A program made the translations under genes and the position numbers. The notes below the pieces were generated by a model. The model worked only from the letters and a program-made list of their open reading frames with translations. It was not told the DNA's origin and searched no databases. Shown one piece after another: positions 13,451-20,859 of a stretch of DNA of 30,676 nucleotides. Each line of letters starts with the position of its first letter. The stretch's first letter is position 1. The DNA is taken from positions 1-30,676 of IMG/VR virus record IMGVR_UViG_3300006100_000053; one strand, 5' to 3'. The stretch comes from a virus.

Positions 13451-16323
13451 TTTTTAGGTTTCCCTATGGTGTGTGCTTCGCCTTTATCCACTGCGGCGCG
13501 TGCTCGTGCCAGCAGCTCTTCCTTGTTGGCGGTCTCTGATCCGAGACGCCGCCCCAACTCGTTGTTGAACGTATCCATTTCTTCTTCCGCAGGGCTGTCA
13601 GAACTAAGCTTCTCATGCGCCCAACCAGCCATTGACGCCGGAATATCTCCGTACTGCTGCTGTAGTTCTCCCTGCCAGAGCAGGTGACGCAATGCGTCTC
13701 CGCGAAGATTGTGCTCTTCACCGGGGTAATACTGGTCGGCCATTTCCGTAGAGTGCCTTGTCGCATCACCCATACCTAGCGCATCAGCCACCGCGTACTG
13801 GCCCTTCCGTGCGTATTGATTGATCTTGTCTGTGGTGCTTCCGCCATCAGCCATACCGGGCGGTGGTGGGGCAGGTGGACCTCCTTGCGGACCTTGAGGG
13901 CCGGGCGGCGGAGGCGTTTGCGGGCCGGGTCCACCCGGCGGCGGAGCCATTTGTGTTGCGTTCTGTTGCTGGATGGCCATGTCCATGCCCTTGAACAACC
14001 CTTCGACCTGCGCGTCCTCATGCTGAAGGAGCAGCTTGGCCTCGTTGTTGATCATCGCAATTTCTTTCTGCGTCTTCAGTTTCTCGAGTTCGAGGAACTT
14101 CTTGTCGTTGATCTCTTGCTCTTTAAGCTGCAGTTCCTTCTGCTGCATCTGAACCACGGGGTCCTGCGCGGCCTGCTGATTCTGCTGTTGCTGCGCCTGC
14201 GCCTGATTGGCCTGAACAAGCTGCTGTGCTGCCTGTGCCGAGAGCTGCGCGAGCTGCGCAGCGAGTTCCGGTTTGAGCTGTGTATCCGGCGGCGGCAGGC
14301 TGACACCCAACTGCTGCTGAAGCTCCTGACGGTAGCGGAACCCTACGTGCTCCTGCACATGGGCCATAAGCGCCGCCTTGATGGCGTTAGCGTTCGGATC
14401 TTGCCCCATGATCGCGGCGACCTTCGGGTCGTTGATCATGCTCATGTGGATGGTGATATGCGACTCGTGGTCCTGCTCGATGAACGCCTTGCAGGGCTTT
14501 TGCTTGAGAATCTCCATGTTCTCAGTGACTGGGTCGGTCGGCTTCTCGTCGTCTTCCGGTACCGTAACGATCTTATCCGCGTCCTTGATACCCATAACTT
14601 CAAGCATCTGACGGTGAAGAACCGGCAGGTTATAGATTTGCGGAGACTGCTGAGCAAGCTGAATCGCAGCCTGATACTGAATGATCCGCTGCGCCATGGT
14701 GGAGGCATTAGGATCACTGACCGGAATGATGTCGACCTGATCGTAATCTTCCTTCTTCGCGGTGGGTTTGGCACCGAAGTCAGGCATGTAGTCATAGGTC
14801 GGCGCGGTGAAGTCGCGGATGAGCCCCGCGATCAGTTTGAACTCCTGCGCCATGGACGCATGGACGCGCGCCTGAACGGCACTCATCACCTTGAGCTCAC
14901 GCTCGAGAATCGCCAGCGTGGTGCCTACCGGAGCTTCCCCATTGACTTCACCGAACTTCACATCGCTGACTGCCGCCAGCTTGCGCCCTTCATCGACTAC
15001 GTTTTGCAGAAGCTGGAACAGCGTTGCGCTCGGTTCCTTGTAGGGGAGGGGGAGGATATTGTCCTTGATGTTGGAGGAAGGAACGTCCACATCTCTCCAT
15101 TCGCCGGGCATGATGGGAGTGTCATCACCCTTGATTCGGAGCCCCCTTGACTTGAGTCCGCCCGGAAGGTTGGACAGTGTGCCAGCATCCACAAGCTGGC
15201 GAGTAATCGAAGTCGCGCTTTTCGCGGACCCACCCAGCAGGTGAATCAGCCCGTATCCGTAGGCACCAAACCCCGGAATGTACGTGTACTGTACGAAGTG
15301 CTGTTTCTTTTCCTTGAGCGGATCATGCTCGTCCCAGTTACGCCGAATGGCGAGAACTTCTTCCGTTCCCCGGTCGATGGTCACTATGTAGGGCAGTGCA
15401 ATCCCTGTCTCTTCACCGTCCTCTTCGTCCGTATCTTCAAAGCCGGGCAGGTCGAGGTCTATGCTGATTTCAAGGAGCTGATACCGATCGTCATCGAGCT
15501 GTGCGTACCCTTCAGCGTCATCCTTGCGGCGCTGAATCTCGTCAATAAGCTTGGTCGGCTCTCCGAGGTCAATATCCCGGTAGAACCCCGTGTATTGGAG
15601 CTTCTTGATTTCATTCTTGGTTTTCCGCATCACATGCGTAATGCGTGGTGCCGACCGCAGATCCGAGGCACCGTAAGGGATGATCAGGTCTTCTGCCGGG
15701 ACGTACATCGAAGTCGGGCGGTCCATTGTCGGGTCGTAATACACCTTCTTGAACCCAGCACCCGAGAGCGCCAGCCCCCACAGCATCTTTTCATGCTCGG
15801 GGCGAAACTCCACCATCTTGTCCGTCAGGTGGTGATTCATATCCTCCACTACCCGCTTGGCTGCTTCCTGCGTCGCCCGGTCGTCCTTACCCACGATTTT
15901 CGCCCTCACCGGCCCTTGCGCCGGGAAGGTCTCCGCGATCATTTCAGCTTGAAAACGAATAACCGCTTCAGAGAGGATGGGATGGAATACTCCGCAGGCA
16001 CCGCTCCACGGCTCGCTGCGCTCCTCGATTTTTAGTCCGAGAAGGTCCAGCCCGTCGACATAAGTCCTTTCCCACTCTTTTCTCGACATCTTGTCGTTGT
16101 CAAAGTCCTCCATGAGATCGGAGGCAAGGGAAGCAAGGTGACTTTCGTCGATGAACTCGGCCAGATTGGAATCAAATGCAGGCTGCTTGTCGAGCTCTAT
16201 GTCCGCTTCTACCTCTACCGGCTCGTTAGGATCTCCAATATCAATTTCAATCGGCGCATCGTCATCTTCCATAAGAAACGGAGACTGAGGAAGCATAGCC
16301 TTGTCGATATTGGGGATAGCCAT
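13447..16323 (-). CDS. Portal protein with Q/P-rich linker and extra C-terminal domain
   Basis: 958 aa, long for a portal (commonly 450-750). Residues about 55-690 are the portal body: FIDESHLASLASDLMEDFDND, RSEPWSGACGVFHPILSEAV, a region with FKKVYYDPTMDRPTSMYVPAEDLI (about 195-220) and GYGLIHLLGGSAKSATSITRQL. These are typical of the P22-like/large podoviral portal group. Residues about 690-790 are Gln/Lys coiled coil, and about 791-823 are Pro/Gly-rich. Residues 824-958 form a separate domain with GDALRHLLW (875-883), AHE (902-904) and MDTFNNELGR (916-925). The frame is continuous through the linker. The portal ring is the head vertex through which terminase packages DNA. The tail domain is odd for a portal; see findings. 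Confidence 0.88.
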   Translation of the reverse strand: MAIPNIDKAMLPQSPFLMEDDDAPIEIDIGDPNEPVEVEADIELDKQPAFDSNLAEFIDESHLASLASDLMEDFDNDKMSRKEWERTYVDGLDLLGLKIEERSEPWSGACGVFHPILSEAVIRFQAEMIAETFPAQGPVRAKIVGKDDRATQEAAKRVVEDMNHHLTDKMVEFRPEHEKMLWGLALSGAGFKKVYYDPTMDRPTSMYVPAEDLIIPYGASDLRSAPRITHVMRKTKNEIKKLQYTGFYRDIDLGEPTKLIDEIQRRKDDAEGYAQLDDDRYQLLEISIDLDLPGFEDTDEEDGEETGIALPYIVTIDRGTEEVLAIRRNWDEHDPLKEKKQHFVQYTYIPGFGAYGYGLIHLLGGSAKSATSITRQLVDAGTLSNLPGGLKSRGLRIKGDDTPIMPGEWRDVDVPSSNIKDNILPLPYKEPSATLFQLLQNVVDEGRKLAAVSDVKFGEVNGEAPVGTTLAILERELKVMSAVQARVHASMAQEFKLIAGLIRDFTAPTYDYMPDFGAKPTAKKEDYDQVDIIPVSDPNASTMAQRIIQYQAAIQLAQQSPQIYNLPVLHRQMLEVMGIKDADKIVTVPEDDEKPTDPVTENMEILKQKPCKAFIEQDHESHITIHMSMINDPKVAAIMGQDPNANAIKAALMAHVQEHVGFRYRQELQQQLGVSLPPPDTQLKPELAAQLAQLSAQAAQQLVQANQAQAQQQQNQQAAQDPVVQMQQKELQLKEQEINDKKFLELEKLKTQKEIAMINNEAKLLLQHEDAQVEGLFKGMDMAIQQQNATQMAPPPGGPGPQTPPPPGPQGPQGGPPAPPPPGMADGGSTTDKINQYARKGQYAVADALGMGDATRHSTEMADQYYPGEEHNLRGDALRHLLWQGELQQQYGDIPASMAGWAHEKLSSDSPAEEEMDTFNNELGRRLGSETANKEELLARARAAVDKGEAHTIGKPKK

Positions 16324-16331
16324 GTGTGTGC

Positions 16332-16748
16332 CTATAGAAGTTCGAGGAGTTTCTGCAGATAGTGATGCGCCTTCTGGATGTCTTCCTTAAAAGCACCCTT
16401 CTCACCTGCGCGCATAATGTACTTGAGCGCATTGTACCTGTAAAACCCAATAGCCTGCTGCCTAGGCCCGTGGTCGACCACATCCCATGGCTGAATGTCC
16501 ATTCTCTTGTAGTGATCTCCTCCCACCTGCCGGGTGCTCGCGATGCCTGCAACCATCTGCCTTACATTCTCCACGCCCATGTCCTCGTTAAACTTCTGCT
16601 GGTCCACAGGATCGGGATAGTAGCGGCTGTAGTCCTTCTCGGCCTCGTACTCCTTGTTGCCGGGCAGGAACTTCACGCGGTTGCCGTCTTTATCCCACTC
16701 ATCTTCAAACGTCATATCTTCGCTCTCACATAGCTTTTCTTGCTTCAT
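16332..16748 (-). CDS. DUF3310 protein
   Basis: 138 aa from the ATG at 16748, chosen because GAGGGG lies about 8 nt upstream; the frame extends 11 codons further to an ATG that overlaps the terminase stop. The C-terminal 55 residues (RQVGGDHYKRMDIQPWDVVD, then ALKYIMRAGEKGAFKEDIQKAHHYLQKLL) match DUF3310, the 'YQPGGxHYxxMxIQPWD...KYIxRxxxKxGxxDLxKAxxYL' family. It is widespread in phages and sometimes labelled nucleotide kinase-like without firm evidence. The N-terminal 80 residues are acidic and phage-specific. It lies between TerL and portal genes, an unusual position for a non-virion gene. Confidence 0.85.
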   Translation of the reverse strand: MKQEKLCESEDMTFEDEWDKDGNRVKFLPGNKEYEAEKDYSRYYPDPVDQQKFNEDMGVENVRQMVAGIASTRQVGGDHYKRMDIQPWDVVDHGPRQQAIGFYRYNALKYIMRAGEKGAFKEDIQKAHHYLQKLLELL

Positions 16749-16777
16749 AACATCACCCCTCAAATGTATATACATGT

Positions 16778-18289
16778 TCAATAGTATGCCGCCTTTCGCC
16801 CTTTAAACATCCACTCGTTCTCGTACTCCTTGTCCATCGCCGTGCCGATGAACCCACCCGAACGGAAGCGCGCCAGCGCGAGGGACACGCAGTCCACCAA
16901 GTCATCGTTTCTACCTGCCGGGAATGAGGCGACTTCGTCGATGACCTCTTCCGCCCAGCGTTTCTCTGGCGACCAGACTTTCCCCGAGGCGAATATGTCC
17001 GCGATCGCATTCAAACGAGTAATCTTGTCATTACCCTTGTTGGGGGTGAACTCTTGCACCGGAATGCCCATACGCCGCAGTTCGTAGATCAGCGGAGCGC
17101 CCGAAGCCTTCTTTTCGATAATCACCGCATCAGGCTCCCACTCTTGGTACAGTTCCAGCGTTTTCGCTTTCAGCTCGGGGAACTCGAGCCGCTCGCGCCA
17201 AGAGTTTAGAAGGATCAGGTTCGGCTGGCCTCCGTCCTCCTCGTTATCGAATACACCGAATATGACTGCAGCGCTGTAGTCAGCAGAGGTCTTTTTCTCG
17301 AAGGCTGTGTCCATCGCCATGATGATGAAGTCTACAGGCGGCGGTTTCTCGTGCGGCCATGGTTGCCACCACTCCCGTTTGATGATGGCATTCGACTCAG
17401 AGGTGGGTTCCTGCTGATACTGCGCCATCCACTTGCTATTCGGCAGTTCCTGACGAATGGCTTCCAGTTCTTTCAGCGGCCAGAATTCAGGCCAGAGGGG
17501 TTTGCCGGAGGGCATGATGGCAGGGAACTCAATCACCTCCCACTTATCGCCGCCGCGAGAGGCGGACGCCTCTAAAACTTGTCCAGTCAGGTCACGCAAT
17601 GACCATCTTGTCATAACGATGATTATGGCCCCGCCCGGCTGTAAGCGCTGCCGGGGTCCCGAGGTGTACCACTCAAATACTTTGTCGTAGATCTCGGGGT
17701 TGTGCTGGGCAAGTACCGCTTCCCCTTCTGAGTGAGGGTCGTCGATGATAAGTAGATCAGCACCGCGACCAGTAACGGTACCACCAACACCAGAAGCAAA
17801 GTACTCACCATTGTAATTAGTGTTCCAACGTCCAGCCGCCTTGGAGTCGGTTCGGAGCTCAACTTCTGGGAAGATTTTCTTGTACTCATTGCTGTCCACG
17901 AGGTTACGCACCTTACGACCGAATCCTTCGGCCAGCTCGGCAGTGTTACTGATCTGCATCACCTTTTTCTTGGGGGATTTACCCAGAATCCATGACGGCA
18001 GCAGGTAGGAGGCAAACTCACTCTTCGTGTGGCGAGGGCCAAGGTTGATGATGACTCGCTTTTTCTCCCCACGGGCTACGGCTTCAAAGAGCTTCGCGAT
18101 GCGTCGGTGATGGGTACCCGATATGAAGTCCGGCCAGACCGCTTTTACGTAGGCAATGAAGTCATCCTGTGCCTGCGCGCGTACCTTACGGGTATGCAGC
18201 TCATCAATGAGCCCTAAAATCTTCGCTTTTTCGCTCTTTGGGGCGCTTGCGAGGAGGTTTTCTATCTGTTCGGGAGTGAGATCGAGCAT
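16778..18289 (-). CDS. terL: Terminase large subunit (TerL)
   Basis: 503 aa, normal length. ATPase domain: Walker A-type LGPRHTKSE at residues 83-91, Walker B LLIIDDPH at about 179-186, then an MTRWS segment at 226-230. Nuclease domain (RNase H-like): AMDTAFE with Asp327, VIIEKKASG with Glu392, and GRNDDLVDC with Asp462/Asp463, giving the acidic triad that cuts concatemeric DNA. TerL packs DNA through the portal encoded downstream. GGAGAGGCT precedes the ATG, which directly follows the stop of the previous gene (TAAATG). All key motifs are present, so it should be active. Confidence 0.95.
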   Translation of the reverse strand: MLDLTPEQIENLLASAPKSEKAKILGLIDELHTRKVRAQAQDDFIAYVKAVWPDFISGTHHRRIAKLFEAVARGEKKRVIINLGPRHTKSEFASYLLPSWILGKSPKKKVMQISNTAELAEGFGRKVRNLVDSNEYKKIFPEVELRTDSKAAGRWNTNYNGEYFASGVGGTVTGRGADLLIIDDPHSEGEAVLAQHNPEIYDKVFEWYTSGPRQRLQPGGAIIIVMTRWSLRDLTGQVLEASASRGGDKWEVIEFPAIMPSGKPLWPEFWPLKELEAIRQELPNSKWMAQYQQEPTSESNAIIKREWWQPWPHEKPPPVDFIIMAMDTAFEKKTSADYSAAVIFGVFDNEEDGGQPNLILLNSWRERLEFPELKAKTLELYQEWEPDAVIIEKKASGAPLIYELRRMGIPVQEFTPNKGNDKITRLNAIADIFASGKVWSPEKRWAEEVIDEVASFPAGRNDDLVDCVSLALARFRSGGFIGTAMDKEYENEWMFKGRKAAYY

Positions 18290-18820
18290 TTATAGCCTCT
18301 CCGCCGTCCCTTCGATCACTTTTTCGCCAGAGAACCGCTTTATGGCACTCAGAAGTTCCTTTTCGAGGTCTGCGGTAGGCATCGTGTTGATGTTGATCTC
18401 CGTTTTCTCGGTTGCGAGGCCGACTACGGACGATTTTGCGAGAGAATCAAGCGCAGGTTTGCTGATTTTCGGGTCTGGATCGAGTGAAAGCTCGAAATAC
18501 TTGTACATCACATAGTTCTGCCACTGTTCCTGAGAGGCAGGCATGACGAAATTGAACCGCTCAAGCTGGCTTTTGAAGAATCTTTCAGCCGCATAGCTGG
18601 GTGGAGGGCTGGTGTTCTCGGGGGTAGTGGCCTTTTGCGCCAGCCATTGCTTGTCTTCAGCGGATAAAGGCACTTCCTTGTCGGAAGGCAGCTTGCCTGC
18701 CTGAAAGCTTGCGCGAGAAAAGATCTCTTCCATAGGGCAACGTGCCTCAAGTGGCACGGGAACATCGTCGATGGCACCATCAGGTGCCCAATCGTCCAGC
18801 TCAAAATATAAATTGTCCAT
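18290..18820 (-). CDS. Putative terminase small subunit
   Basis: 176 aa, first gene of the minus-strand operon and contiguous with TerL. The N-terminus is acidic (MDNLYFELDDWAPDGAIDDV). The middle, SYAAERFFKSQLERFNFVMP...WQNYVMYKYFELSLDPDPKI, is helical. The C-terminus, PTADLEKELLSAIKRFSGEK, is another helix. Small size, helical content and position directly before TerL fit a small subunit, which recognises packaging sites on the phage genome. No clear helix-turn-helix is visible, so the assignment is by position. The ribosome-binding site is weak (ACCTGCG). Confidence 0.5.
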   Translation of the reverse strand: MDNLYFELDDWAPDGAIDDVPVPLEARCPMEEIFSRASFQAGKLPSDKEVPLSAEDKQWLAQKATTPENTSPPPSYAAERFFKSQLERFNFVMPASQEQWQNYVMYKYFELSLDPDPKISKPALDSLAKSSVVGLATEKTEININTMPTADLEKELLSAIKRFSGEKVIEGTAERL

Positions 18821-18957
18821 CGCAGGTCACACGAAGTACCAGAAGGCATGACGATAGCACGAGGCAAAGGGCGAATCAAACGTATAGCGGGTGCTATAGA
18901 ATAGTATACAAAATTTTGTATGGAAATTTTTTGAGTTGGATGGGACCCAAAGGGTTT

Positions 18958-18987
18958 GGGGGTATGTAGGGGGAAGAGGGGGTGGGG
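18958..18987 (+). other. G-quadruplex-type motif
   Basis: Four runs of G on the plus strand: G5 (18958-18962), G5 (18969-18973), G5 (18978-18982) and G4 (18984-18987), with loops of 6, 4 and 1 nt. It meets the usual quadruplex sequence rule comfortably. Whether it folds is unknown. Confidence 0.6.
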
Positions 18988-19094
18988 CTCACTATGTGAG
19001 CTTGGGTTATGTAGTAAAAATTTTTAGTGAGGATGGGACCCAGAATGTGAGATTGGAAAATGGGGATTGAATGTGCGGATCACAGTTTATGTGC

Positions 19095-19155
19095 GCGCGT
19101 GGGACTCCGCTGACCAGAGGGGCCTCCCCCCGGAGGTGGGGTCGCGCCCACGCGC
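19095..19155. repeat. GC-rich nested inverted repeat
   Basis: Outer arms GCGCGTGGG (19095-19103) and CCCACGCGC (19147-19155) are perfect; an inner pair CCTCC (19123-19127) / GGAGG (19132-19136) closes a 4-nt C loop. It could form a large cruciform or RNA stem. It is followed by CG-rich repeats (CGCGCGTTCGCGCG). Confidence 0.55.
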
Positions 19156-19228
19156 CTGCGCCCGCGCGTTCGCGCGCGTTCGCGCATCATGCGCCCGCGC
19201 TACGCGCCTTCCTCTAAGCGGATCTTTG

Positions 19229-19248
19229 AACTTCATACGTATGAAGTT
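19229..19248. repeat. 20-bp palindrome, copy 1
   Basis: AACTTCATACGTATGAAGTT, perfectly self-complementary. It lies 9 nt upstream of the -35 of the promoter at 19258-19285, a position suited to an activator or an operator. Confidence 0.9.
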
Positions 19249-19257
19249 AAACAAGGG

Positions 19258-19285
19258 TTGACACGGTTAGCTATTGGTGTATGAT
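19258..19285 (+). promoter_or_regulatory. Sigma70 promoter of first plus-strand gene
   Basis: TTGACA (19258-19263), 16-nt spacer, TATGAT (19280-19285). About 85 nt upstream of the ATG at 19370; predicted transcript start near 19292. Confidence 0.75.
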
Positions 19286-19320
19286 GGGAACCGTGGAAGG
19301 CAACAAGCCAACCACGCAAT

Positions 19321-19351
19321 CGAACCGCGCGTTCGGTTCGTTCTTTAACAA
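19321..19351 (+). promoter_or_regulatory. boxB-like hairpin plus rrn-type boxA (antitermination leader)
   Basis: In the 5' leader, a hairpin CGAACCG-(6 nt)-CGGTTCG (19321-19340) is followed at once by GTTCTTTAACAA (19340-19351). The latter matches the rRNA boxA consensus (TGYTCTTTAACAA), the RNA site bound by NusB/S10. The order boxB then boxA is that of rrn leaders. The ribosome-binding site GGAG follows 7 nt later. Confidence 0.55.
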
Positions 19352-19369
19352 ACTGATTGGAGATTTACT

Positions 19370-20008
19370 ATGGCAGCACAAGCCAAAAAACCAATAGCCG
19401 AAATCGTCGGCTTTCTCACCAATGCCGGTAATGCGGTTGGCGCAATGGTCAAGGCGCAAGCCGATGGCCGCGAGTCCATGAAAAAGACTCGGGAAGCCGT
19501 GAAAGCGGCGGTCGAAGTTCACCGCGCCGAACTCAACCTCAACCTGAAAGCCGCAAAGCTGGCAGGTTGGAAGTGGACGGGCACGGCTAAAACAAATTCG
19601 GGTATCAAAGCCTTGATGGACTCTCAAACCCAGCAGGGACTTGAAAAGGGTTCGGTTGCTAACAACCTTTCCGCCATGAAAAATTTCTACAATGGCGGCA
19701 AGAATGGGTACGAAGTAACGGACCTCAACCCGAGCCGATTCAAGGAAAAGACGCGGCACATCGACCTGATCGACGGCAAGGTCATCAAATTGGCCGCGGC
19801 TGATATCCCTTGCACTGAATCACTGATTCTCTCACTGGATCGCGAAGGTTTCGGGGCGATCGCTCTCGGGGTGTTCGAGACTCTCGGGGTCGATGTTAAG
19901 ACGGTCAAGAAAGCCGACGAAAAAATCATCGCGGCTTTCAAGTCCACGCTAGTTGCTAAGGGATACGCGGTACTCGACGCGAAGGGCAAACTGACGGTAA
20001 AGAAATGA
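19370..20008 (+). CDS. Early protein of unknown function
   Basis: 212 aa; GGAG 7 nt before the ATG, and its own sigma70 promoter and leader. Not recognised. Residues 1-70 are helical and Ala/Lys-rich (KAQADGRESMKKTREAVKAAVEVHRAELN). Residues 80-110 carry SQTQQGLEKGSVANNLSAMKNFYNGG, resembling the packed-helix core seen in some DNA-binding or recombinase N-terminal domains, but the match is weak. The end is basic (VKKADEKIIAAFKSTLVAKG...GKLTVKK). It is the first gene of the plus arm and probably expressed early and strongly. It could be a DNA-binding or regulatory protein; this is only a guess from charge and place. Confidence 0.75.
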   Translation: MAAQAKKPIAEIVGFLTNAGNAVGAMVKAQADGRESMKKTREAVKAAVEVHRAELNLNLKAAKLAGWKWTGTAKTNSGIKALMDSQTQQGLEKGSVANNLSAMKNFYNGGKNGYEVTDLNPSRFKEKTRHIDLIDGKVIKLAAADIPCTESLILSLDREGFGAIALGVFETLGVDVKTVKKADEKIIAAFKSTLVAKGYAVLDAKGKLTVKK

Positions 20009-20076
20009 GATTCACCGTCTACATGATCGTGATGCTAGGGTTATACATTCTCACTCACTCTTGCACCACATATTAA
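20005..20076 (+). CDS. Tiny membrane peptide
   Basis: 23 aa, MRFTVYMIVMLGLYILTHSC then TTY. The ATG overlaps the previous stop (ATGA), so translation could be coupled. Nearly all of it is one hydrophobic segment ending in a Cys. Its small size makes it uncertain; a strong point is that a second hydrophobic mini-gene follows. Confidence 0.4.
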   Translation: MRFTVYMIVMLGLYILTHSCTTY

Positions 20077-20082
20077 CCATAC

Positions 20083-20102
20083 GGGGCCGAGCAATCGGCC
20101 CC
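20083..20102 (+). other. GC-rich intergenic hairpin
   Basis: Perfect 8-bp stem GGGGCCGA / TCGGCCCC with a GCAA (GNRA-type) tetraloop between the two mini-genes. There is no U-run, so more likely mRNA stabilisation or processing than termination. Similar hairpins sit before other plus-strand genes. Confidence 0.6.
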
Positions 20103-20117
20103 ACTTTCGGAGATACC

Positions 20118-20192
20118 ATGAAAGATAAATACGTTATTTGGTTCTTGATCTTCGGTTTGTTGATCCTCCCCGGATTGATTGAAAAATTCTAA
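20118..20192 (+). CDS. Tiny single-span membrane protein
   Basis: 24 aa, MKDKYVIWFLIFGLLILPGL followed by IEKF. CGGAGATACC supplies a good ribosome-binding site before the ATG. It has one hydrophobic segment with charged ends. It lies directly before a strong terminator, so it is the last gene of this short operon. Function unknown; small phage membrane peptides can act in lysis timing or superinfection exclusion. Confidence 0.5.
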   Translation: MKDKYVIWFLIFGLLILPGLIEKF

Positions 20193-20205
20193 GTTCCTCC
20201 CTCCT

Positions 20206-20235
20206 GCCCGTCACGTTCGCGTGACGGGCTTTTTT
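20206..20235 (+). terminator. Rho-independent terminator
   Basis: 10-bp perfect stem GCCCGTCACG / CGTGACGGGC, TTCG tetraloop and a TTTTTT run. Ends the 19370-20192 operon. Confidence 0.93.
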
Positions 20236-20357
20236 GTGTCTGAAGGTAGGTCAGCCTACCCTACGTTCGTTTCGCGCCTTGTGGACGCTCTCACGAAGCC
20301 AGTAGTCGGGCAAGGGGCGTCAGGGATGAGGCGCGCGAGGGCGCACGACGAGGGGCG

Positions 20358-20377
20358 AACTTCATACGTATGAAGTT
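20358..20377. repeat. 20-bp palindrome, copy 2
   Basis: Perfect copy. It lies between the two 26-nt direct repeats in the gene-free region. Confidence 0.9.
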
Positions 20378-20422
20378 GTAGAGATGAGAAGCCAGTAGGA
20401 TGGCAAGGGGCGTGGTGGTTTG

Positions 20423-20442
20423 AACTTCATACGTATGAAGTT
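20423..20442. repeat. 20-bp palindrome, copy 3
   Basis: Perfect copy, 9 nt after the second 26-nt direct repeat and 65 nt from copy 2 (start to start). Confidence 0.9.
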
Positions 20443-20554
20443 GGTGATAAAAGCATGGCAGGCTACGTGCAGCCCACACCAGACGCGAGGGTAAAGAATA
20501 AAAATTAGAAGCGCGGAAAGTAGGCACTACAGGACTTTTTATGCACAGCCCTTA

Positions 20555-20574
20555 GAGGCAACGGGAGGCAACGG
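20555..20574 (+). repeat. Tandem 10-bp repeat
   Basis: Two adjacent copies of GAGGCAACGG, next to the AT-rich segment. Iteron-like in position, but only two units. Confidence 0.5.
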
Positions 20575-20592
20575 GCTTTCTCTCTCTATAAT

Positions 20593-20622
20593 AAGTTTTA
20601 TAAAAAATAATATATAAAACTT
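20593..20622. repeat. AT-rich inverted repeat
   Basis: Perfect 10-bp arms AAGTTTTATA / TATAAAACTT around a 10-nt AT loop. The 30-nt unit is almost free of G/C, so it would melt easily; candidate unwinding element. Confidence 0.55.
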
Positions 20623-20859
20623 TAGCGAGTATCTCCCCGGCTATGTCTATCTCTGTCTACTCCTCCCGTTCTATCTCTCTATCTATAGCTTGGTGCTTTT
20701 TTATTTATAAAACCTTTTTCTAAACTAAAGAACCCGCTCATCCCCCGTCACACCTAGCCCGTCCATTAAAGTTGTCGGTTCCTCGTTTTTCTGTTACATT
20801 TAGTCCGTCCTTTTAATCCCGCGCCCCGCAAGGGCTGAACACCACATAGGAGGTTTTTA

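Larger units (their letters stand above)
18821..19228. other. Divergent intergenic control region
   Basis: Gene-free region between the two arms. It holds a 16-bp AT palindrome (18906-18921, ATACAAAATTTTGTAT) overlapping a TATACT on the minus strand that could be a -10 for the late operon. It also holds a G-rich quadruplex-type motif, a 12-bp direct repeat GGATGGGACCCA (18938-18949 and 19031-19042) with following ATGTGAGnTTGG elements, and a GC-rich inverted repeat. The layout suggests a regulatory hub or replication/packaging site; nothing in it proves which. Confidence 0.5.
20193..20859. other. Repeat-rich, partly AT-rich gene-free region (candidate origin/control region)
   Basis: About 660 nt without a supportable gene. 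Contents in order: terminator; two copies of a 26-nt direct repeat differing only in its three central bases (20295-20320 and 20388-20413, GAAGCCAGTAG-N3-GGCAAGGGGCGT); two copies of the 20-bp palindrome; a tandem GAGGCAACGG pair; a very AT-rich inverted repeat; CT-rich stretches with repeated TATCTCT. Near the end are GTCCGTC/GCCCGTCC direct repeats and a weak promoter-like TTGTCG-17-TACATT before the gene at 20860. Direct repeats next to an AT-rich stretch are typical of replication origins, but no initiator gene is recognised. Confidence 0.45.

Noticed and set aside
13450-13854. A separate gene for the portal C-terminal domain starting at the internal ATG
   Set aside because: No Shine-Dalgarno sequence precedes it and the frame is continuous with the portal, so fusion is the simpler reading.
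13816-15150. Long plus-strand ORF (444 codons) opposite the portal gene
   Set aside because: It is an antisense shadow of the portal frame, with low-complexity Leu/Arg-rich translation and no ribosome-binding site or family resemblance.
15241-16035. Plus-strand ORF (264 codons) opposite the portal gene
   Set aside because: Antisense to a well-supported portal region; no motifs and no promoter.
20179-20373. ORF over the terminator and first repeats
   Set aside because: It would run through a strong intrinsic terminator and a palindrome copy, and has no ribosome-binding site.
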